64,000 nt of DNA from Pomphorhynchus laevis (taxonomy: Eukaryota > Acanthocephala > Palaeacanthocephala > Echinorhynchida > Pomphorhynchidae): positions 62,001 to 126,000 of the forward strand of contig WNNJ02003230.1 of NCBI GenBank assembly GCA_012934845.2, given 5' to 3'. Positions 19,524 through 31,499 of the stretch are shown in pieces. The notes beneath the pieces were generated by a model. It ran no database searches. It worked only from the letters and a program-made list of their open reading frames with translations, and was not told the origin of the DNA. Position 1 is the stretch's first letter. Every line of letters starts with the position of its first letter. A program made the position numbers and the translations under genes.

Positions 19524-19635
19524 CTAAGCGTCACGCCTCACTCTTCCTGGAACATATAATTCTCGATCAATAATAGGTTCCTGCAGAAAAATGTGCAAAC
19601 AGCGTTCGTTCTGTGCAAGTGGGTGACCGGCTATC
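19524..19635 (-). CDS. SNX3: SNX3 sorting nexin, last coding exon (4 of 4)
   Basis: TTTTCAG at 19642-19636 precedes an exon reading (K)IAGHPLAQNERCLHIFLQ, then EPIIDRELYVPGR and a TAG stop at 19526-19524. GHPLAQNERCLH.FLQ is the near-invariant C-terminal signature of SNX3 and SNX12. The leading G completes the Lys codon left open by exon 3 (phase 2), which confirms the join. The tail after FLQ is a few residues longer than in vertebrate SNX3. Confidence 0.96.
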
Positions 19636-20194
19636 CTGAAAATAACATAGATTGATGCAAAACATGATTGAATTATAACAAAAAAACGGTAAAAATAAAG
19701 AATAATTGTTAAAAACGTAAATTATAAATTTAGATAGCTATAGTGATAAGAAAAAACGAACGATTAATCTCTTAAACCATTAATTTTGAAAGTAATGATG
19801 GATTTATTAATAAAGAGTAATGCACTTATGATTACCTAAACCCCTCTAAGTTCGTGACAGAAAGTAATCTGAACAGATAAAAATCAAGATCACTAAAGCA
19901 CAAATTTTAAAATATTGTTTAGTTTTGATACACAAATTTTAATACAAATTTTACCATAAAAATCCATTTTTACTTTGATATTAGAATAACTTTTAATGGC
20001 TTTAACAATAAGTAGCATCCAAGGCGATAATATGTCTGTATATTTAAAAATTCTAAATATAGAGAAGTTCAAATGTGAACAAAACTGAATCTGGAGTATT
20101 GTAATTTAATATACTTTCTCTTTTAATAGGTTTTATTAAACAATATTAATGATGTATGAAGAATTATTGCAGCTGGGTCAAAACGGGGAAATTT
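19636..20194 (-). other. Start-proximal end of SNX3 intron 3, no feature
   Basis: AT-rich intron sequence. Intron 3 as a whole spans 27283-19636 (7.65 kb) and is mostly mobile-element debris. Confidence 0.6.
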
Positions 20195-20290
20195 TATTTG
20201 ATATTTCGCTAACCCCTGTTAGCATTTTCAGAAAATTACCTAATTGATGCTAACAGAAGTTAGCGAAATATCAGTAAACATATTTCCTCT
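20195..20290. repeat. Palindromic GATATTTCGCTAAC element
   Basis: GATATTTCGCTAAC..TGTTAGCAT is mirrored by ATGCTAACAGAAGTTAGCG and AAATATC, an imperfect hairpin of about 75 bases. One half recurs at 20735-20830 and 57605-57660, so it is a dispersed family, probably a MITE end. Confidence 0.75.
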
Positions 20291-20734
20291 TTTATTTGAT
20301 CTAGCTCTAATAATTCCTTAATAATGAGATTATTAAGCCTTAATGGCAATAACGGCTGCGAACTTGTTCCGCTTTCTTAGTTTTAGTTCAAAATGCCCAG
20401 GCTACAAAAGATAAATTACACGATTTAAACTTTTCACTTGCTAAGCATATGTCATCTATTGAGACTTATGGTATTATGAACAAACTACTGTCAGAAAAGT
20501 TGAGCATACTTCTCCGATTGGACAATGCATAAAGTCAAGTAAAAAGCAGCCAATTTGAAAGCTAAACTATAACTAATATCAAATACTAAACCAATAATTA
20601 CTTATAATACATCGTATTATTAAATATTATATTATGAAAATTGGTTTTTATTTTTAATAATAAATTCCATCGTTTTATAAATTCTTATTCTACAAAATCT
20701 TATATAATTATTAATAATTATTGAAAAAATAAGT

Positions 20735-20830
20735 TAGCATCTTCTAATAGCATCTTCAGGTAATTTTCTGAAGATGCTAACAGAGGTTAGCAAAATATCA
20801 AAAAATTTCCTCTTTTCTTTGATCCAGCTC
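20735..20830. repeat. Second copy of the GCTAACAGAGGTTAGC family
   Basis: GATGCTAACAGAGGTTAGCA, then AAATATC and a TTTCCTC tail, match the half-element at 57605-57660 and the right half of the palindrome at 20195-20290. Confidence 0.75.
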
Positions 20831-22190
20831 CAATAATTCTTTATCAATAATAGATCATTATCAAATATTTAAAATATATTTCTTATTCCTTTTATCGCCA
20901 TGACTTCTCGGTTTGCGTTTAACCGGATTATTATAATATAGTTGTTTATTATGTATTATACTACTTCTGCCAATTCCTTGTAGCTTGTCATTCAATCCTA
21001 ATGGGTACATGGAATTAGTCATGTACTCATTAGCTACATTACAATATTACTGTACCGATTAATTATCATTCCCATTAATGATTTAAATTGGAATGTGTTT
21101 CATGGATAACAGATTCCGATATTTGGCTTATTTCGACAAAAATTACGATCTTTGTCGTTTTGAAAGGATTTTGGCTTTTCTAAATCGATTTATACTATTT
21201 TTGAGTATAACTTCTTGTTGTTCTAATATATTCTGAGTTATGACATGATTTATAGCCATTAAGACATTAAAAAAGTAAGAAACATTATTTCTATTATTCA
21301 AAATAGTTTCAATAAACAAGATTTTGCGGAAATACATATAATGAGTATTTGAATATAAAGAAGTCAAATATTGACCATCGTTTCATAAAATATATCCATT
21401 TGGAACTTGATAAATATATAACGAAAAAAGACTGATGTCTTCACAGTTCAAAGAGGACGCTCTGATTTTAATATATCGCAAGGATTTTAAAAGATACTTT
21501 TTAATAATTAAAAAATCTTGAAATGTATCCAACGTGGCACCACGATAATTAATGATGTGTGGGCCGCATATGACTTACCAGCTTCCACAAGTATGTCATA
21601 AGCGAGATTTTATAAATTAAAACGATCTGGTATACAAGACAACAGTGGACATAGAGTGGACATTTTCTATTTATGCAATTTCATAACTATTTTCTATTAC
21701 AGAAATATTTAGATTTCATTAATATTTCAATTTCATAAATATTTTAATTTCATAAATCAATATCATAGCAGCGAACAAGGAATAATTTATTTAATAAATT
21801 TTCAAAAGCTACTGGCTTAATCATCATCAGATTTAGAACTACATTAACTAGATTAAAACTAGACAAAATAAAATGGAAGAAAAAATAAAAGATATAGCGT
21901 CCTTATCAAGCATAATGACGTCATTATACTACATTTTGACTCGTATGAACTGTATAACTAGAACTTGCGATCGTGTCAAAGTGAACTTTCTTAAGATTGA
22001 TTGACATTATTGAAAGGAGTAATTTAGTGTAAAAATTAAATAATGCTAGCTTATGACGATAGCGTCCTTACCAGCTAAAAATAAAATGACACAACATCCA
22101 TATATACGTAACACTGATAGGTAGGGCAACTAAAAGTCGATAAAGTCAATTTTTTTCAGTAATCAGGATTACTGTGATTCTCACATATCA
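20831..22190. other. SNX3 intron 3 sequence, little recognised
   Basis: One minus-strand open frame (21367-21143, 74 codons) reads into Lys/Arg-rich sequence but matches nothing I can name. Near 21890-21990 there is a diverged match to the dispersed block seen at 25.2 and 25.9 kb (GCATAATGACGTCATTAT, GTCAAAGTGAACTTTC). Confidence 0.4.
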
Positions 22191-22194
22191 AATT

Positions 22195-23975
22195 AAGAAG
22201 TTATTAGGTCAATTGTTTGTCAATTTTTTGATATTAGGTCAATTTTTCTTGTTAGGTCAATTTTTTTATTATTTGTACTGTATAATCATTTGACCTAATT
22301 AATTAAGTTGACTAGTGATCCAATTTCATTATTTGACCTTATTATTAACTACTAATTATGCCGGCAACGTTGACGAATCATATTACAGAGATAATCTATA
22401 AATAGGGATACAAATCAAACGGTGATATCAACTGTGGTAATCAAAAATAATATAAAAAGATAAACATGCCAAGAAATCCTCAACCGAATAGTACAGGAAT
22501 TCCCATCAGAATTCATATGTACACCGGATAACGACCTTTATTGTCAATTGTGCTGCACCAGTGTTCGCTTCGACGAGAGATATTTTGTCGATAGTCACAG
22601 AAACACCTTAAAGCACCAACATCATTTGACGACGGCAATCTCTGGATCAAAACGAACGTTTATAAAACTGGAGCAAACGGATTTGGCAAAGAAAATTGTA
22701 CACAGCTTTCTGACTGTGAATATACCGTTACACAAATTAAGAAATCCACACTTGCGATCACTCTTTCAAGATTTAGGAGTTCAGCTACCATGCGAGGATA
22801 CCTGCCGAAATTTAGTCGCTATCGAAGCTGAAGAAAATTTTAATTTTATAAAGAACTTGTTGCAGCAGAAGCAAGTTTTTATGATCATGGATGAAACTAC
22901 AATCCGTATGAAACATTTTGTAAATATTATGATGGGCAGCATAGAATCTCCGACTAAATCTTATCTAGTAAGATGTGCAGTGATAGAAGGCCATGTCAAA
23001 CTCACAAGCAATTGTTCAAACGGTCGACGACCTGATTAGAAAGATGGATATGACAAGATATCAATTCAATCTTTTTCTTTCGGACGCAGCTAGTTACATG
23101 GTATCTGCCGGAAGGACTTTGAAGGATCTCTATCCACAGCTTTTTCACATTACTTGCTTTTGCCACATGCTACACAATTGTGCTATGCGTATTAGGGCAC
23201 ATTTCCAAAATGTACAAAACTTGATTAGATGCGTAAAAAATTTAAGGGTCAAATCGATGGAACGCCGTTCACTGTTCGCGGACATTGGATCTCCGCCGGA
23301 TACAGTAGTTACTCGATGGGGAAGTTAGCTTAATTCTGCTTTCTATTATGCCAAAAACCTATCAGAAATTAAAACCATTGTTAATGACTTAAAAGATGGC
23401 GATATAATTGTGAAAAGGGCAAAGGAATCTGTACAAGCAAACAGCTTGATAGCAGATCTGATGAATATATACTCGAGTTACGATGAATTACCAATTGTGA
23501 TAACAGAATTCGAAAGTCCTGCGCTTACACTAGTCGATGCACACAACCGCATTAAAGGTTTTTAATTCGGAGATGATCCTTGTAAGATAAAACAATATCT
23601 TCAGGATCGCTTATCAAGACATGAGGTCGGAGATATTTTAAACTTCAAGAATTCCCAAGTATCGCCGGCCACGTACGCCATGCTTTGTCAAACCTCGCCA
23701 ACAACGGTACCAGTCGAACGATCATTTTCAATGCTAAAAACGATATTGGAGAAAGATCGCAACTTTCTACCTGAAAAGGTACATACCTACATGATAGTGT
23801 ATTATAATAACTCTAACTCAAAAGTATCTCTTGTTTTACCGTTCTTATTTACTGTTGTAATCACTATTTTAAACAATATTTTATATCAAATAATTGTAAT
23901 ATATGAATTTTTAAGAATATTTTGTTAGGTCAATTTTTTAGATCAATTATTTGACTTTGATAGGTCAATTGTTTA
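22195..23975 (+). mobile_element. hAT-type DNA transposon relic with TAGGTCAATT subterminal repeats
   Basis: Four to five TTAGGTCAATTTTTT-like motifs lie at 22203-22275 and again at 23926-23975, bracketing the transposase remains. Subterminal clusters of this kind are usual in hAT elements. The exact terminal inverted repeats and the 8-bp target duplication could not be fixed by eye. The element lies in SNX3 intron 3, antisense to the gene. Confidence 0.65.
22465..23830 (+). pseudogene. hAT transposase (CGGBP1-like type), frameshifted
   Basis: Pieces in different frames follow one transposase. A zinc-finger start has LYCQLCCTSV and a His cluster (HRNTLKHQHH). Then come FLTVNIPLHKLRNPHLR, FMIMDETTIR, LFLSDAASYMVSAGRTL and HITCFCHMLHNCAMRIR, then VVTRWGS before a stop at 23326-23328. 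A C-terminal piece TTVPVERSFSMLKTILEKDR matches the hAT dimerisation region. Breaks include a frameshift near 22520, an overlap of frames near 23010 and a stop at 23326. It is clearly inactive. I recognise the CGGBP1-like hAT type from the DAASYM and CHMLHNCAMRIR motifs. Confidence 0.88.
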
Positions 23976-24064
23976 AGTTTTAAAGAAAGAATTGAAGAAC
24001 TGATAAGGAAGAACTTCATGTTTTTTCGGTAATGATAGATAATTTGAGTTTCTAATTAAATTTG

Positions 24065-24320
24065 TCGTCAGGCATTAGATGCGGCTGATTTGAAATATTA
24101 ATAGATTCCTTGATCAATCTGCTCGATATCTGTCCTCATAACGAACGGTTTGAACATCGCTGAAATTGATTGTATGATCCTTATCACGTACGTGATTAAA
24201 TAACACAGTGCACATCACGGCGTTTAATGGCTCAATACGAGCAACTGCAATCACAGCATGATATACAGTAAACTTGTACAAGAGGATTACGTTTCGATTT
24301 CCACTTGAATAATCCATAGA
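24065..24320 (-). pseudogene. GIY-YIG nuclease fragment of a Penelope-like element
   Basis: The minus frame contains FNHVRDKDHTINFSDVQTVR, ending in a damaged YEDRYRAD. HVRD.DHTINFS.VQT..YE followed by RLI.ES is the C-terminal half of the PLE GIY-YIG domain. It pairs with a plus-strand fragment 350 bases away, forming an inverted repeat of element ends. Confidence 0.82.
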
Positions 24321-24654
24321 GATTGCAAGGTTTGTTGTGATAATTAACTACGTTCTTAAGGTTAGTTTGTTAAAAACAACTATGCAAGTGGTTTTAAACT
24401 TTATCATTTACACTAAAAAAGGATAAATTAAAGAAGATCGATTGTGGCGATGTGCAGTTAGTTACTAAACTCTTGCACCTGAACACACCAACAAACGACT
24501 GACGTCAGTCTTTTTTGATATTCAAATCAAGACTTCAAACTTTTAATATTTTTCGTTATTCCAAAATCGATTCTATATAAAAAAGAAACCGTGTTATCCT
24601 ACATACATGATACTACTTAAGGGTTTTCAACAAACTGACAATAAGAACGTGGTT

Positions 24655-25035
24655 ATTTATTACAAGAAACCTTGCAATCTATCCGGATCATTCAAACGAA
24701 AATCAAAACTTAATCCTCAAAAAAAACAAGTGTACTGTATACCGTGCTGATTTTACACTTGTTTATATGTGGGGCAAGCATCACAAGAGTTGATCAATAG
24801 AAGAAAACAATATCAATATGTTATTAAACGCGGTGAGGTGCGCTCTGGGGATATTTAATCACGTACGTGATGAGGATCATACAATCAACTTCAGCGATGT
24901 TCAAACCGTTTGTTATGAGGACGACCTATTGAGAAGATTGATCAAGGAATCTATATACATTTCCAATCACTCACATGCAATGCTAGGCAACAAATCTGAT
25001 TGGAAACTTCAATTACCTATCATAAACGGAATAAC
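24655..25035 (+). pseudogene. GIY-YIG nuclease fragment of a Penelope-like element, inverted partner
   Basis: KKPCNL..., then VYCIPC-like sequence, then (frame-shifted) LVYVGQASQELINRRKQYQY, then HVRDEDHTINFSDVQTVCYE and RLIKESIYISNHSHAM..NKSDWKLQLP. The layout is the full GIY-YIG module of Penelope-type elements with at least one frameshift near 24770 and another near 24845. No RT lies upstream in frame, so it is an element end only. Confidence 0.85.
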
Positions 25036-25139
25036 ATTACATTTTTATTATATTAGCATGTCATTTTATTTGTGCTTTATAAAAACGCTATCGTTGAAAG
25101 CGAACATTATTTTATTTTCTACGATTTTCTCCTAATTCT

Positions 25140-26290
25140 AACAAAAATGTAAGCATTTATACAGTAATTGTGAATAATGACGTCATTACTGTAAATAATA
25201 AACTTCATTTATGTAATGACGTCCTTATGCTCGATAAAGACATTATATTCGAAGGCTAGCATTATTTTATGTTCTACAATAAATTACTCGTGCCTGTAAT
25301 GTCTATCAACATCAAGAAAGTTCAATTTGACACGAAAGCAAATATTGATTATTTATGTGATGGTTGTGAAATTATTATTAAAGTGGATATTAACGTTTGG
25401 CTTTCTGTATTATAAAATGAAAAGATTTAAAAATACAGAGGCTGAATAAATTAAAAGCACTCTTAAGAGAGCACAAAAATTGAATCATCGATTATTTTAT
25501 GTTTGTACTTTGTTACCTGTAGTTTTAATTTATTCAGTCCTTGTATTTGTAAAATCTTTTTATTTTATAATACAGAAAGTCAAACGTTAATATCCACTTT
25601 AATAATAATTTAATTTAATATTAAGTATTTTATAATGCTTATATTTTATACTTTTAACACTCCCAGATCAAAATTTTTGTTTAAATGGTATTTTTATGAA
25701 TAGAAAAAATATTAAATTATTAAAATTGATTATTTGATATCGATTTATTTCTCTATAAATCGATTTAAGTACTTAACTTTTACAATAAATTACTCGTGTC
25801 TATTATGTCCATCAACTTTAACTATCAATGATAATTGTAACTGCAATGACACAGGTAGTTTATCTAATGCAATGTACATTAGTAATGACGCCATTAATGT
25901 AAATAATGACGTCATTTATATAATGACGTCGTTATGCTCGATAAAGACAATATCGTCGAAAGCTAACATTATTTTATGTTCTACAATAAATTACTTATGC
26001 CTATTATGTCTATCAACCTAAATAAAGTTTACTTTGACACGAAAGCAAATCTTGATTAAATAAAGAAAAGACACAATAGGTAACATGGCGGTTTCGTCAA
26101 ATGATAAAAACAGCGGTATTTGTTGCGTTGTTTATCTAACCGTGTAAGTAGGTTCTAATGTTAAAATAGTGTCAGCCTTGTTACTGTCCATGTCGTTTAG
26201 CATCTTTATTCAATGTTTCAAGAATTACACGTTTGATAAAGGCGATTTATTTTATAAAATGTTTTACCTCATGAAAATCTACTGATGCTG
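25140..26290 (+). repeat. Dispersed PLE-associated repeat, two tandem versions and an inverted distant copy
   Basis: A block with AATGACGTCATTACTG, GCTCGATAAAGACA, AGCTAACATTATTTTATG and GACACGAAAGCAAATCTTGA occurs at 25160-25350 and again at 25880-26060. The second version continues to 26285 and is repeated in reverse complement at 37320-37810. It directly follows GIY-YIG remains, so it probably represents the PLE long terminal region. Between the versions (25440-25620) there is also an inverted AAATACAGAGGCTGAATAAA / TTATTCAGTCCTTGTATTT pair. Confidence 0.75.
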
Positions 26291-27283
26291 TTATCTTATA
26301 TGGGGGACTGATTGAATTTAACTTAACCTTAATTTCATTGCCAGATTGATGAAAATTAAGATGTTGTGTGTCCTTAGTCCCTGAATTTAACAAAAGAACG
26401 TAAGTCTATTTGCGCGATTCGACTCAGCTAATTCTGCTCGTGGCCTTAGCTTTAATCTAATTTTTACCATATTATAAGCAGATACTTCTCTGTTTATTTG
26501 TTCTAGATAAAGTCGCCTTCACAGTTTGTCTAGATGGTTTCTCATTATTTTATCGTGCAGTTGAAAGATATTTATCGATGAAAGCAAAATATTAACTTAA
26601 GAAATCACATGTAAAAATAAGTTAAATCATCTCTGATGTCAATATTTTTACCCAATAGAAAAATGGGCTTACATCCACTTAATTAACTGCTAATTAATGT
26701 TATTGTTTTGATAGATTGTAAGTGTGTAAATCAGGTGTGACAATCATGACCAAATATATTAAGCTTTTAACACCCAAGATAGTAAAGTACCAATTTTTAT
26801 AAAACTTTGCTATGCCTCAAGCTGCATGGGCACTTTGTCCAAAACAATCTTATGTCAAACAGTTACAACCCAACGTTTACTTGAAATGTTTTCAGTTTTC
26901 TGAAATTTCTAATTTCCATATCAAAAAATTCGGCAAAATTTGACACCTTCACTAATTTAACGATTTGTTTCAGAAGTCAACATTTGGAACCCTTATGTGA
27001 TGTGATAAATAGTTTTCCCATTAGTTGAAATTTAAAACTGACATTTGCGCAGTTTAAACATTTGGTATAACTGTTCATTTTTTATTTCAAGATTTTTGCC
27101 AATATCTGCATTAAGCCTAACCAAGCTTTTGTTTTACGATGGGAAACAAACTTTCATTTTGTCGCTCTCTCAAGGAAGTTAGCAGTTCTGAAAGTGATAT
27201 GATTTTCAAAGTATTTCATTTCCAATCATTTTATCTAAAATAATGTAAATAGTTTTTAAAAATTTAGTAACTAAAAGACGTAC
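26291..27283 (-). other. SNX3 intron 3, exon-3-proximal part
   Basis: No coding similarity or repeat was recognised. The donor GTACGT of exon 3 lies at 27283-27278. Confidence 0.55.
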
Positions 27284-27408
27284 TTATTTATAAAAATTTC
27301 TAGACCCCGTCGTCTGCGTTCTATGAATTCGTCTTCAAAAAGACCATCATCCGATCTGAATGGAAGCTGACGTTTCCAAGATTTTCCAGGTAATAAAGGT
27401 ACAACAAT
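27284..27408 (-). CDS. SNX3: SNX3 sorting nexin, exon 3 (PX domain C-terminal half)
   Basis: After ACTAATAG (27416-27409) the exon reads IVVPLLPGKSWKRQLPFRSD, then DGLFEDEFIERRRRGLEIFI and NK, ending in phase 2 before GTACGT. LPGK, RQLPFR.DDG.F and FIE.RR.GLE.FI are PX-domain landmarks of SNX3. The Lys of LPGK and an Arg in the RRRGLE helix belong to the phosphatidylinositol-3-phosphate pocket in the family. Residues run from about 95 to 136 of the assembled protein. Confidence 0.97.
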
Positions 27409-27624
27409 CTATTAGTGTAAAACAAAATCCCATCATATATCCAAAATTAGTTATACTGAATTGAAACAAAGCTTTAATTTAAATCTAAACAACACGCAAC
27501 TATAACGATCGCCAATATACAATGGCAAATTGTGTTGCCATCGTATATAAATATAAATATTATATTATAATTACAAGATTAAATATAAAATACAAGGTAA
27601 TAATATAATTTAAGGAAAGAGTAA

Positions 27625-27945
27625 GATATATACGAATGCTGACTACCAACTATACTCTTTTCCGAAATTTGACTCATCCTACATTCGAGCTGTTGCTCTT
27701 CGAACTTGGCTTGCGCTCTTGACAGCTAGGCTACGAATTTAAGATTATCAGATTTAACAGAGTATATGAAACCTTCCATCATGATCTCCAGAAACTGCAT
27801 TGTCGAGATGCTCTCGGACATACTTATCATAGATTGTTTAATATGAGATCATAAAGATCAATTGAAATCGGGACTGGTGATCCGGTAATGAATGCTTATT
27901 TATCTATTGAATAGTTGCTAGTTTCACGCAAGGTGACATAAAGGT
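27625..27945 (-). repeat. Diverged partial copy of the 443-bp satellite monomer
   Basis: In reverse complement this matches the monomer from the ACCTCGTGTGACCTAGCAAC zone through TCAAAGGATCACCAGTCCCG, TTTCTGGATATCATGATGGA and the Pol III-like boxes to AGTTGGTAGTCAGC. It stops just before the hammerhead core. It is a single copy with many substitutions and sits in SNX3 intron 2, so the family also exists outside the array. Confidence 0.88.
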
Positions 27946-28231
27946 AAGAACACCAAGTCTACAAATAATAAATACAATACTGACGCTGTAGTGGAGAACT
28001 GTGCGCAATACTCTACACATCAATTTAAAATAAATATAATTAGAGGCTATATATCATATTCAAACGAACGACGTTAGCGGGAACACTACTAGATCGTCCA
28101 CCGATGAACGATAAAATGATCATCAATCAAACAGATTACAAATTAAATAAGAGCAAAAACCTGGCTTCGTTTATTGCAAATGTGTAGGTGTCGTATTTTG
28201 TTTGTGAATAAACTTTTTTGTGAGTGATAAA

Positions 28232-28262
28232 GGCTACGCCGAAACGTCAATGATTGTTTCTT
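28232..28262 (+). ncRNA. Hammerhead-like remnant in PLE terminal region
   Basis: GTGATAA, AGGC-TAC-GCC and GAAACGTC follow the order CUGANGA, stem II, GAAA and cleavage triplet, with the first strand damaged. Minimal hammerheads of this form are known from PLE terminal repeats. It lies just upstream of the PLE coding remains at 28.38 kb. Confidence 0.4.
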
Positions 28263-28380
28263 CATCATTTTGATTAACAAACTGCAAAATATAAACGATC
28301 GGCAATCACGATCAACAATAATGGATATATCTAATATACTATATATACACTAATGATGAGATGAACTGCCTTCGGGATCC

Positions 28381-29700
28381 TTGATAGGTCGCTTTTATTA
28401 TATATATACCGATTCAAACGATACTCTTATGATTATATATAAGGTCAATGCGACCGAAGTTGTATTACGGAATAACGTCATCTCTTTTGAGGGAAAATTG
28501 TACAAACAAATAAAAGGAACGGCAATGGGAACGCCATTAGCCCGACGTATGCAATTATCTTTATGGATATGTATGAATCTGAATTATTAGCTACCACCGA
28601 GAATAAGCCACATACGTGATTAAGATACATAGAAGATGTATTTATGGTCTGGACTTTAGGTGAAGATAGTCTGAATGAATTCATATCGCATATTAACAGT
28701 GGGTTTCTCAAATTTAATTATGAGAGACAAGATAAAGTATGCTTTAACGACGTGCGCATTGAACGGTACAAAAATAACAATAATGTAACTTTCAAGACAT
28801 CATCTTATAGGAAACCGGAATCCGCCGCAATGTACCTGCATGCACATAGCTGGCATAGTTCCGCTACAAAACGAGCGGTCATTCAAAATGAGACCAGGCG
28901 AATAATAAAAATATCCAGTACGGCTAAATCAAGATACGAAGCGTTAGAGATACTTAAGGATGATCTGTCAGTACGAGGATACGCGCCTGTTCGGGTATAT
29001 AAAGAGATTAATAAATGTATGAATTTTGATCGCAGTGACCTTCTAAACAACAGAAATAATAAACAGACACAACGAGCTGTATGTGTACTTCCTTATCATC
29101 CAGCGTTATATGATTTGCAGCAGAACATGTTGAGAGCATACAGGCAAACAGGATTAGATGGAAGACCTCCAATAGTGCTTTTAAAATACGATGGAAATAA
29201 GGGACATCATGGTTCGGTCAAAAGTGGAACATGCGGATAATATTAATCATTCATATCACAGTCATCCTTGTAAACGACCTTGAAATCTTTGGCGATTGTA
29301 CCAGTAGTCGATCATTTACATAGTGTAGTTACAACGTTGAGTTATGGAATATGCGCTGATGCCACATGCGCAACTAGAAATTGTGTGTACGTCGCAACTT
29401 GCGTTAAATTAGCTAAACAGTACGTTGGTGAGACATCGACCCAATTAAATATAAGAACAAATAATCGCAGATGTCATTTAAAGAAAAGATTGAATACTGA
29501 TGGTGCAGTCAACCATGCGTTGTAATATGGTGATGATGGGAATGAGGAATATTTCAAGTACACTATAATTGAATGCAACTTAGACGATGCGAAATAACGC
29601 AAAAAGAGGGAGGCATTTTGGATTGCTCAATTAATGGCAGACGTACCTTATGGATTAACTCAACTACCAATGTTGCAATGGCAAACTGTAACATAGATTC
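28381..29700 (+). pseudogene. EN-type Penelope-like element, RT plus GIY-YIG, broken
   Basis: The frames together give the C-terminal RT and nuclease of one element. LYKQIKGTAMGTPLA is RT4. RYIEDVFMVW near 28625 is the catalytic YxDD box with its first Asp changed to Glu. KTSSYRKPESAAMYLH is the RT thumb region. Then come PYHPALYDLQQNMLRAYRQT and, in a later frame, NCVYVATCVKLAKQYVGETS with RRCHLKKRLNTDGAVNHAL (GIY-YIG) and KKREAFWIAQL to 29690. Stops at 28588 and 29238, a mutated active site and a frame change show it is dead. Compared with the Naiad element, the nuclease is C-terminal and the sequence family is different (Neptune/Penelope-like). Confidence 0.85.
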
Positions 29701-29804
29701 AATCATCCTCTTTCTATTATCCCTCAAACTTTAAACTTTTTTTTTCTGTTTAGGCGACTAGTTAATTAATTTTGAAATTGTAGATTATTGATTTAACTTG
29801 AAGA

Positions 29805-29838
29805 AGATCCCACTGAGGATCGAAACGTTGTAATAAAA
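29805..29838 (+). ncRNA. Second hammerhead-like remnant, PLE 3' side
   Basis: TTGAAGA, TCCCACTGAGGA, TC and GAAACGTTG: the PLE-typical GATCC..GGATC hairpin before GAAACG, about 110 bases after the nuclease remains. The first core strand has C to T and two extra bases precede GAAA, so it is a degenerate match. Confidence 0.35.
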
Positions 29839-29884
29839 TAAGTGTAATTTATGTGGAAAGCAGTATGTCAGCCAAAATAAACTG

Positions 29885-30125
29885 GGTTTGGCACGTCGTT
29901 TAAAAATGCGTCGATCGCACTTTCGTATTAAAAAATCACAGATGGTGCAATTAAACATTCAATCGTACACGATGAAATAGACTGCATGAAATATGTAGTA
30001 GTAACGAGCAGTGACGCCCGCGAAAAGCAAAGATTGAGATTGGAGGCAGCGACAATGGGAAGACTACATACTGAGGAAGACATTGGATACAATCCTGGTA
30101 ATTACTATAAAGAACCAGAATGAGT
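29885..30125 (+). pseudogene. GIY-YIG nuclease tail of another PLE copy
   Basis: LGLARRLKMRRSHFRIKK, then (after a frame change) HSIVHDEIDCMKYVVVTSSD and REKQRLRLEAATMGRL and YNPGNYYKEPE with a stop at 30121-30123. Spacing of basic residues, H and the E of the last helix (RLEAATM) fit the domain. Short and frameshifted. Confidence 0.6.
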
Positions 30126-31499
30126 AAGGAAGTTTTTATTTCTATTTTTTTAAGCAATTGAATTGTGTACATCTAGACATTGTTGTTGTGCGAAACGTCT
30201 GAAATCATCTTTGCACGTTTTTTAAACCATAATTTATGATGGTTGGTAATAATGCTGTATCAATGTCATGAGGGCGCCGACTTAATGTTAGAAGGTCTCA
30301 CATCAAAACAAAACGGAGAACAGATGGAGTGGTTATTCATGCTCTTGAACATAGTGTGGAGTGTATGAATTAATGCGTATCAATAATTGTTTTTCACACC
30401 TTGCTGATGTGAAAAACACTATAATGAGGAAAAACATTGAGCAAAAGTTATTAGGAGATATGTATGCACTTGAACCCTTCGGATTAAATACAAACACATA
30501 TTATGAATTGAATGAACTAACGTGATCATCTTTAATTATTAATATTTTGATTCTTATTTATAAGCGTAGACTAACGATGCCCTATTGTTTTAGATTGAAA
30601 AAGCCTAAGGGCGAATTGTCTTGTTAATGAAATTTCTCTGTAGAACCGGTAAAAATATAAATTTATTTTCTATCGACGTTTCGACGTATCTTTCTCAGGA
30701 ATTTGTTTATAAAATTGTATATATTATCGTTTTTAGCTATTTTAGTTTTTACATAATATATAATATTGCGAATATTCATTAGTACACGAGCCGTATTGTA
30801 TCATTGGTCGATTTCATATTTACCCTGTGTGGCTTTTTTAATACTATCAGCATCAATGTACACTACAATCAGCGCTGTGGCCTCATCAGCAATGAGCTCA
30901 CGTCGACATTTCGTGTTTCAATCCTGTTACTGTTTTTGATGAATTCCTTCTTGCCGAAAGATGGTTCTATATTTGGTTTATTTCCCAAATTACACAATTC
31001 ATGTGTTCTATAGCAATTATTCGCAATTTTTATATTTTCCGTTCTTATACGAAATGTTTACGGAACATTAAATCGTAAGCTGTATTTCTGTTGGTGTTAA
31101 TATTCATTGCTTACAGGCAATAAACAGTTATTCTAAAAATAGAAACTGCCAAAGCTTTATAAAGACCAGTTTTAATTTCCTTCACAATAATTTCCTTCAC
31201 ATTTTTCCGCTATAGGATAGCGGAAAAATGTTACAGGTCATACGACAGAAAGGATACCCAGAATTGACACTATAGAAGGCTATATAACAATCCCAAGTGG
31301 GCATACTCAGAAGTTACTCTTTCTCCAAGGCTGTAAGTATAGGTATTCGACTAACATACATTTAATCAACGTAAGTCAATTGAGCATGTTGTAGCCGCCT
31401 ACTCAACAGACTACGAAAATATAGAATACACAACATAAGAGTTTTTCAAAAAAAAGAACGCAACAATGAGCAGAATATCCAAGAGCAAAAGCGGGACGA
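30126..31499. other. SNX3 intron 2 filler with small hairpins
   Basis: Contains a 10-bp hairpin at 30389-30418 (GTTTTTCACA / TGTGAAAAAC), the hammerhead-like site below, a CACGAGCCGT MITE end at 30784 and a perfect 15-bp hairpin at 31199-31231. No coding similarity was recognised. Confidence 0.5.
30671..30703 (-). ncRNA. Hammerhead-like remnant (PLE type), minus strand
   Basis: On the minus strand CTGAGAA, AGATACGTC and GAAACGTCGATAG occur in hammerhead order. GAAACGTC is the motif typical of PLE terminal repeats. The CUGANGA strand is altered at one position. Confidence 0.35.
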
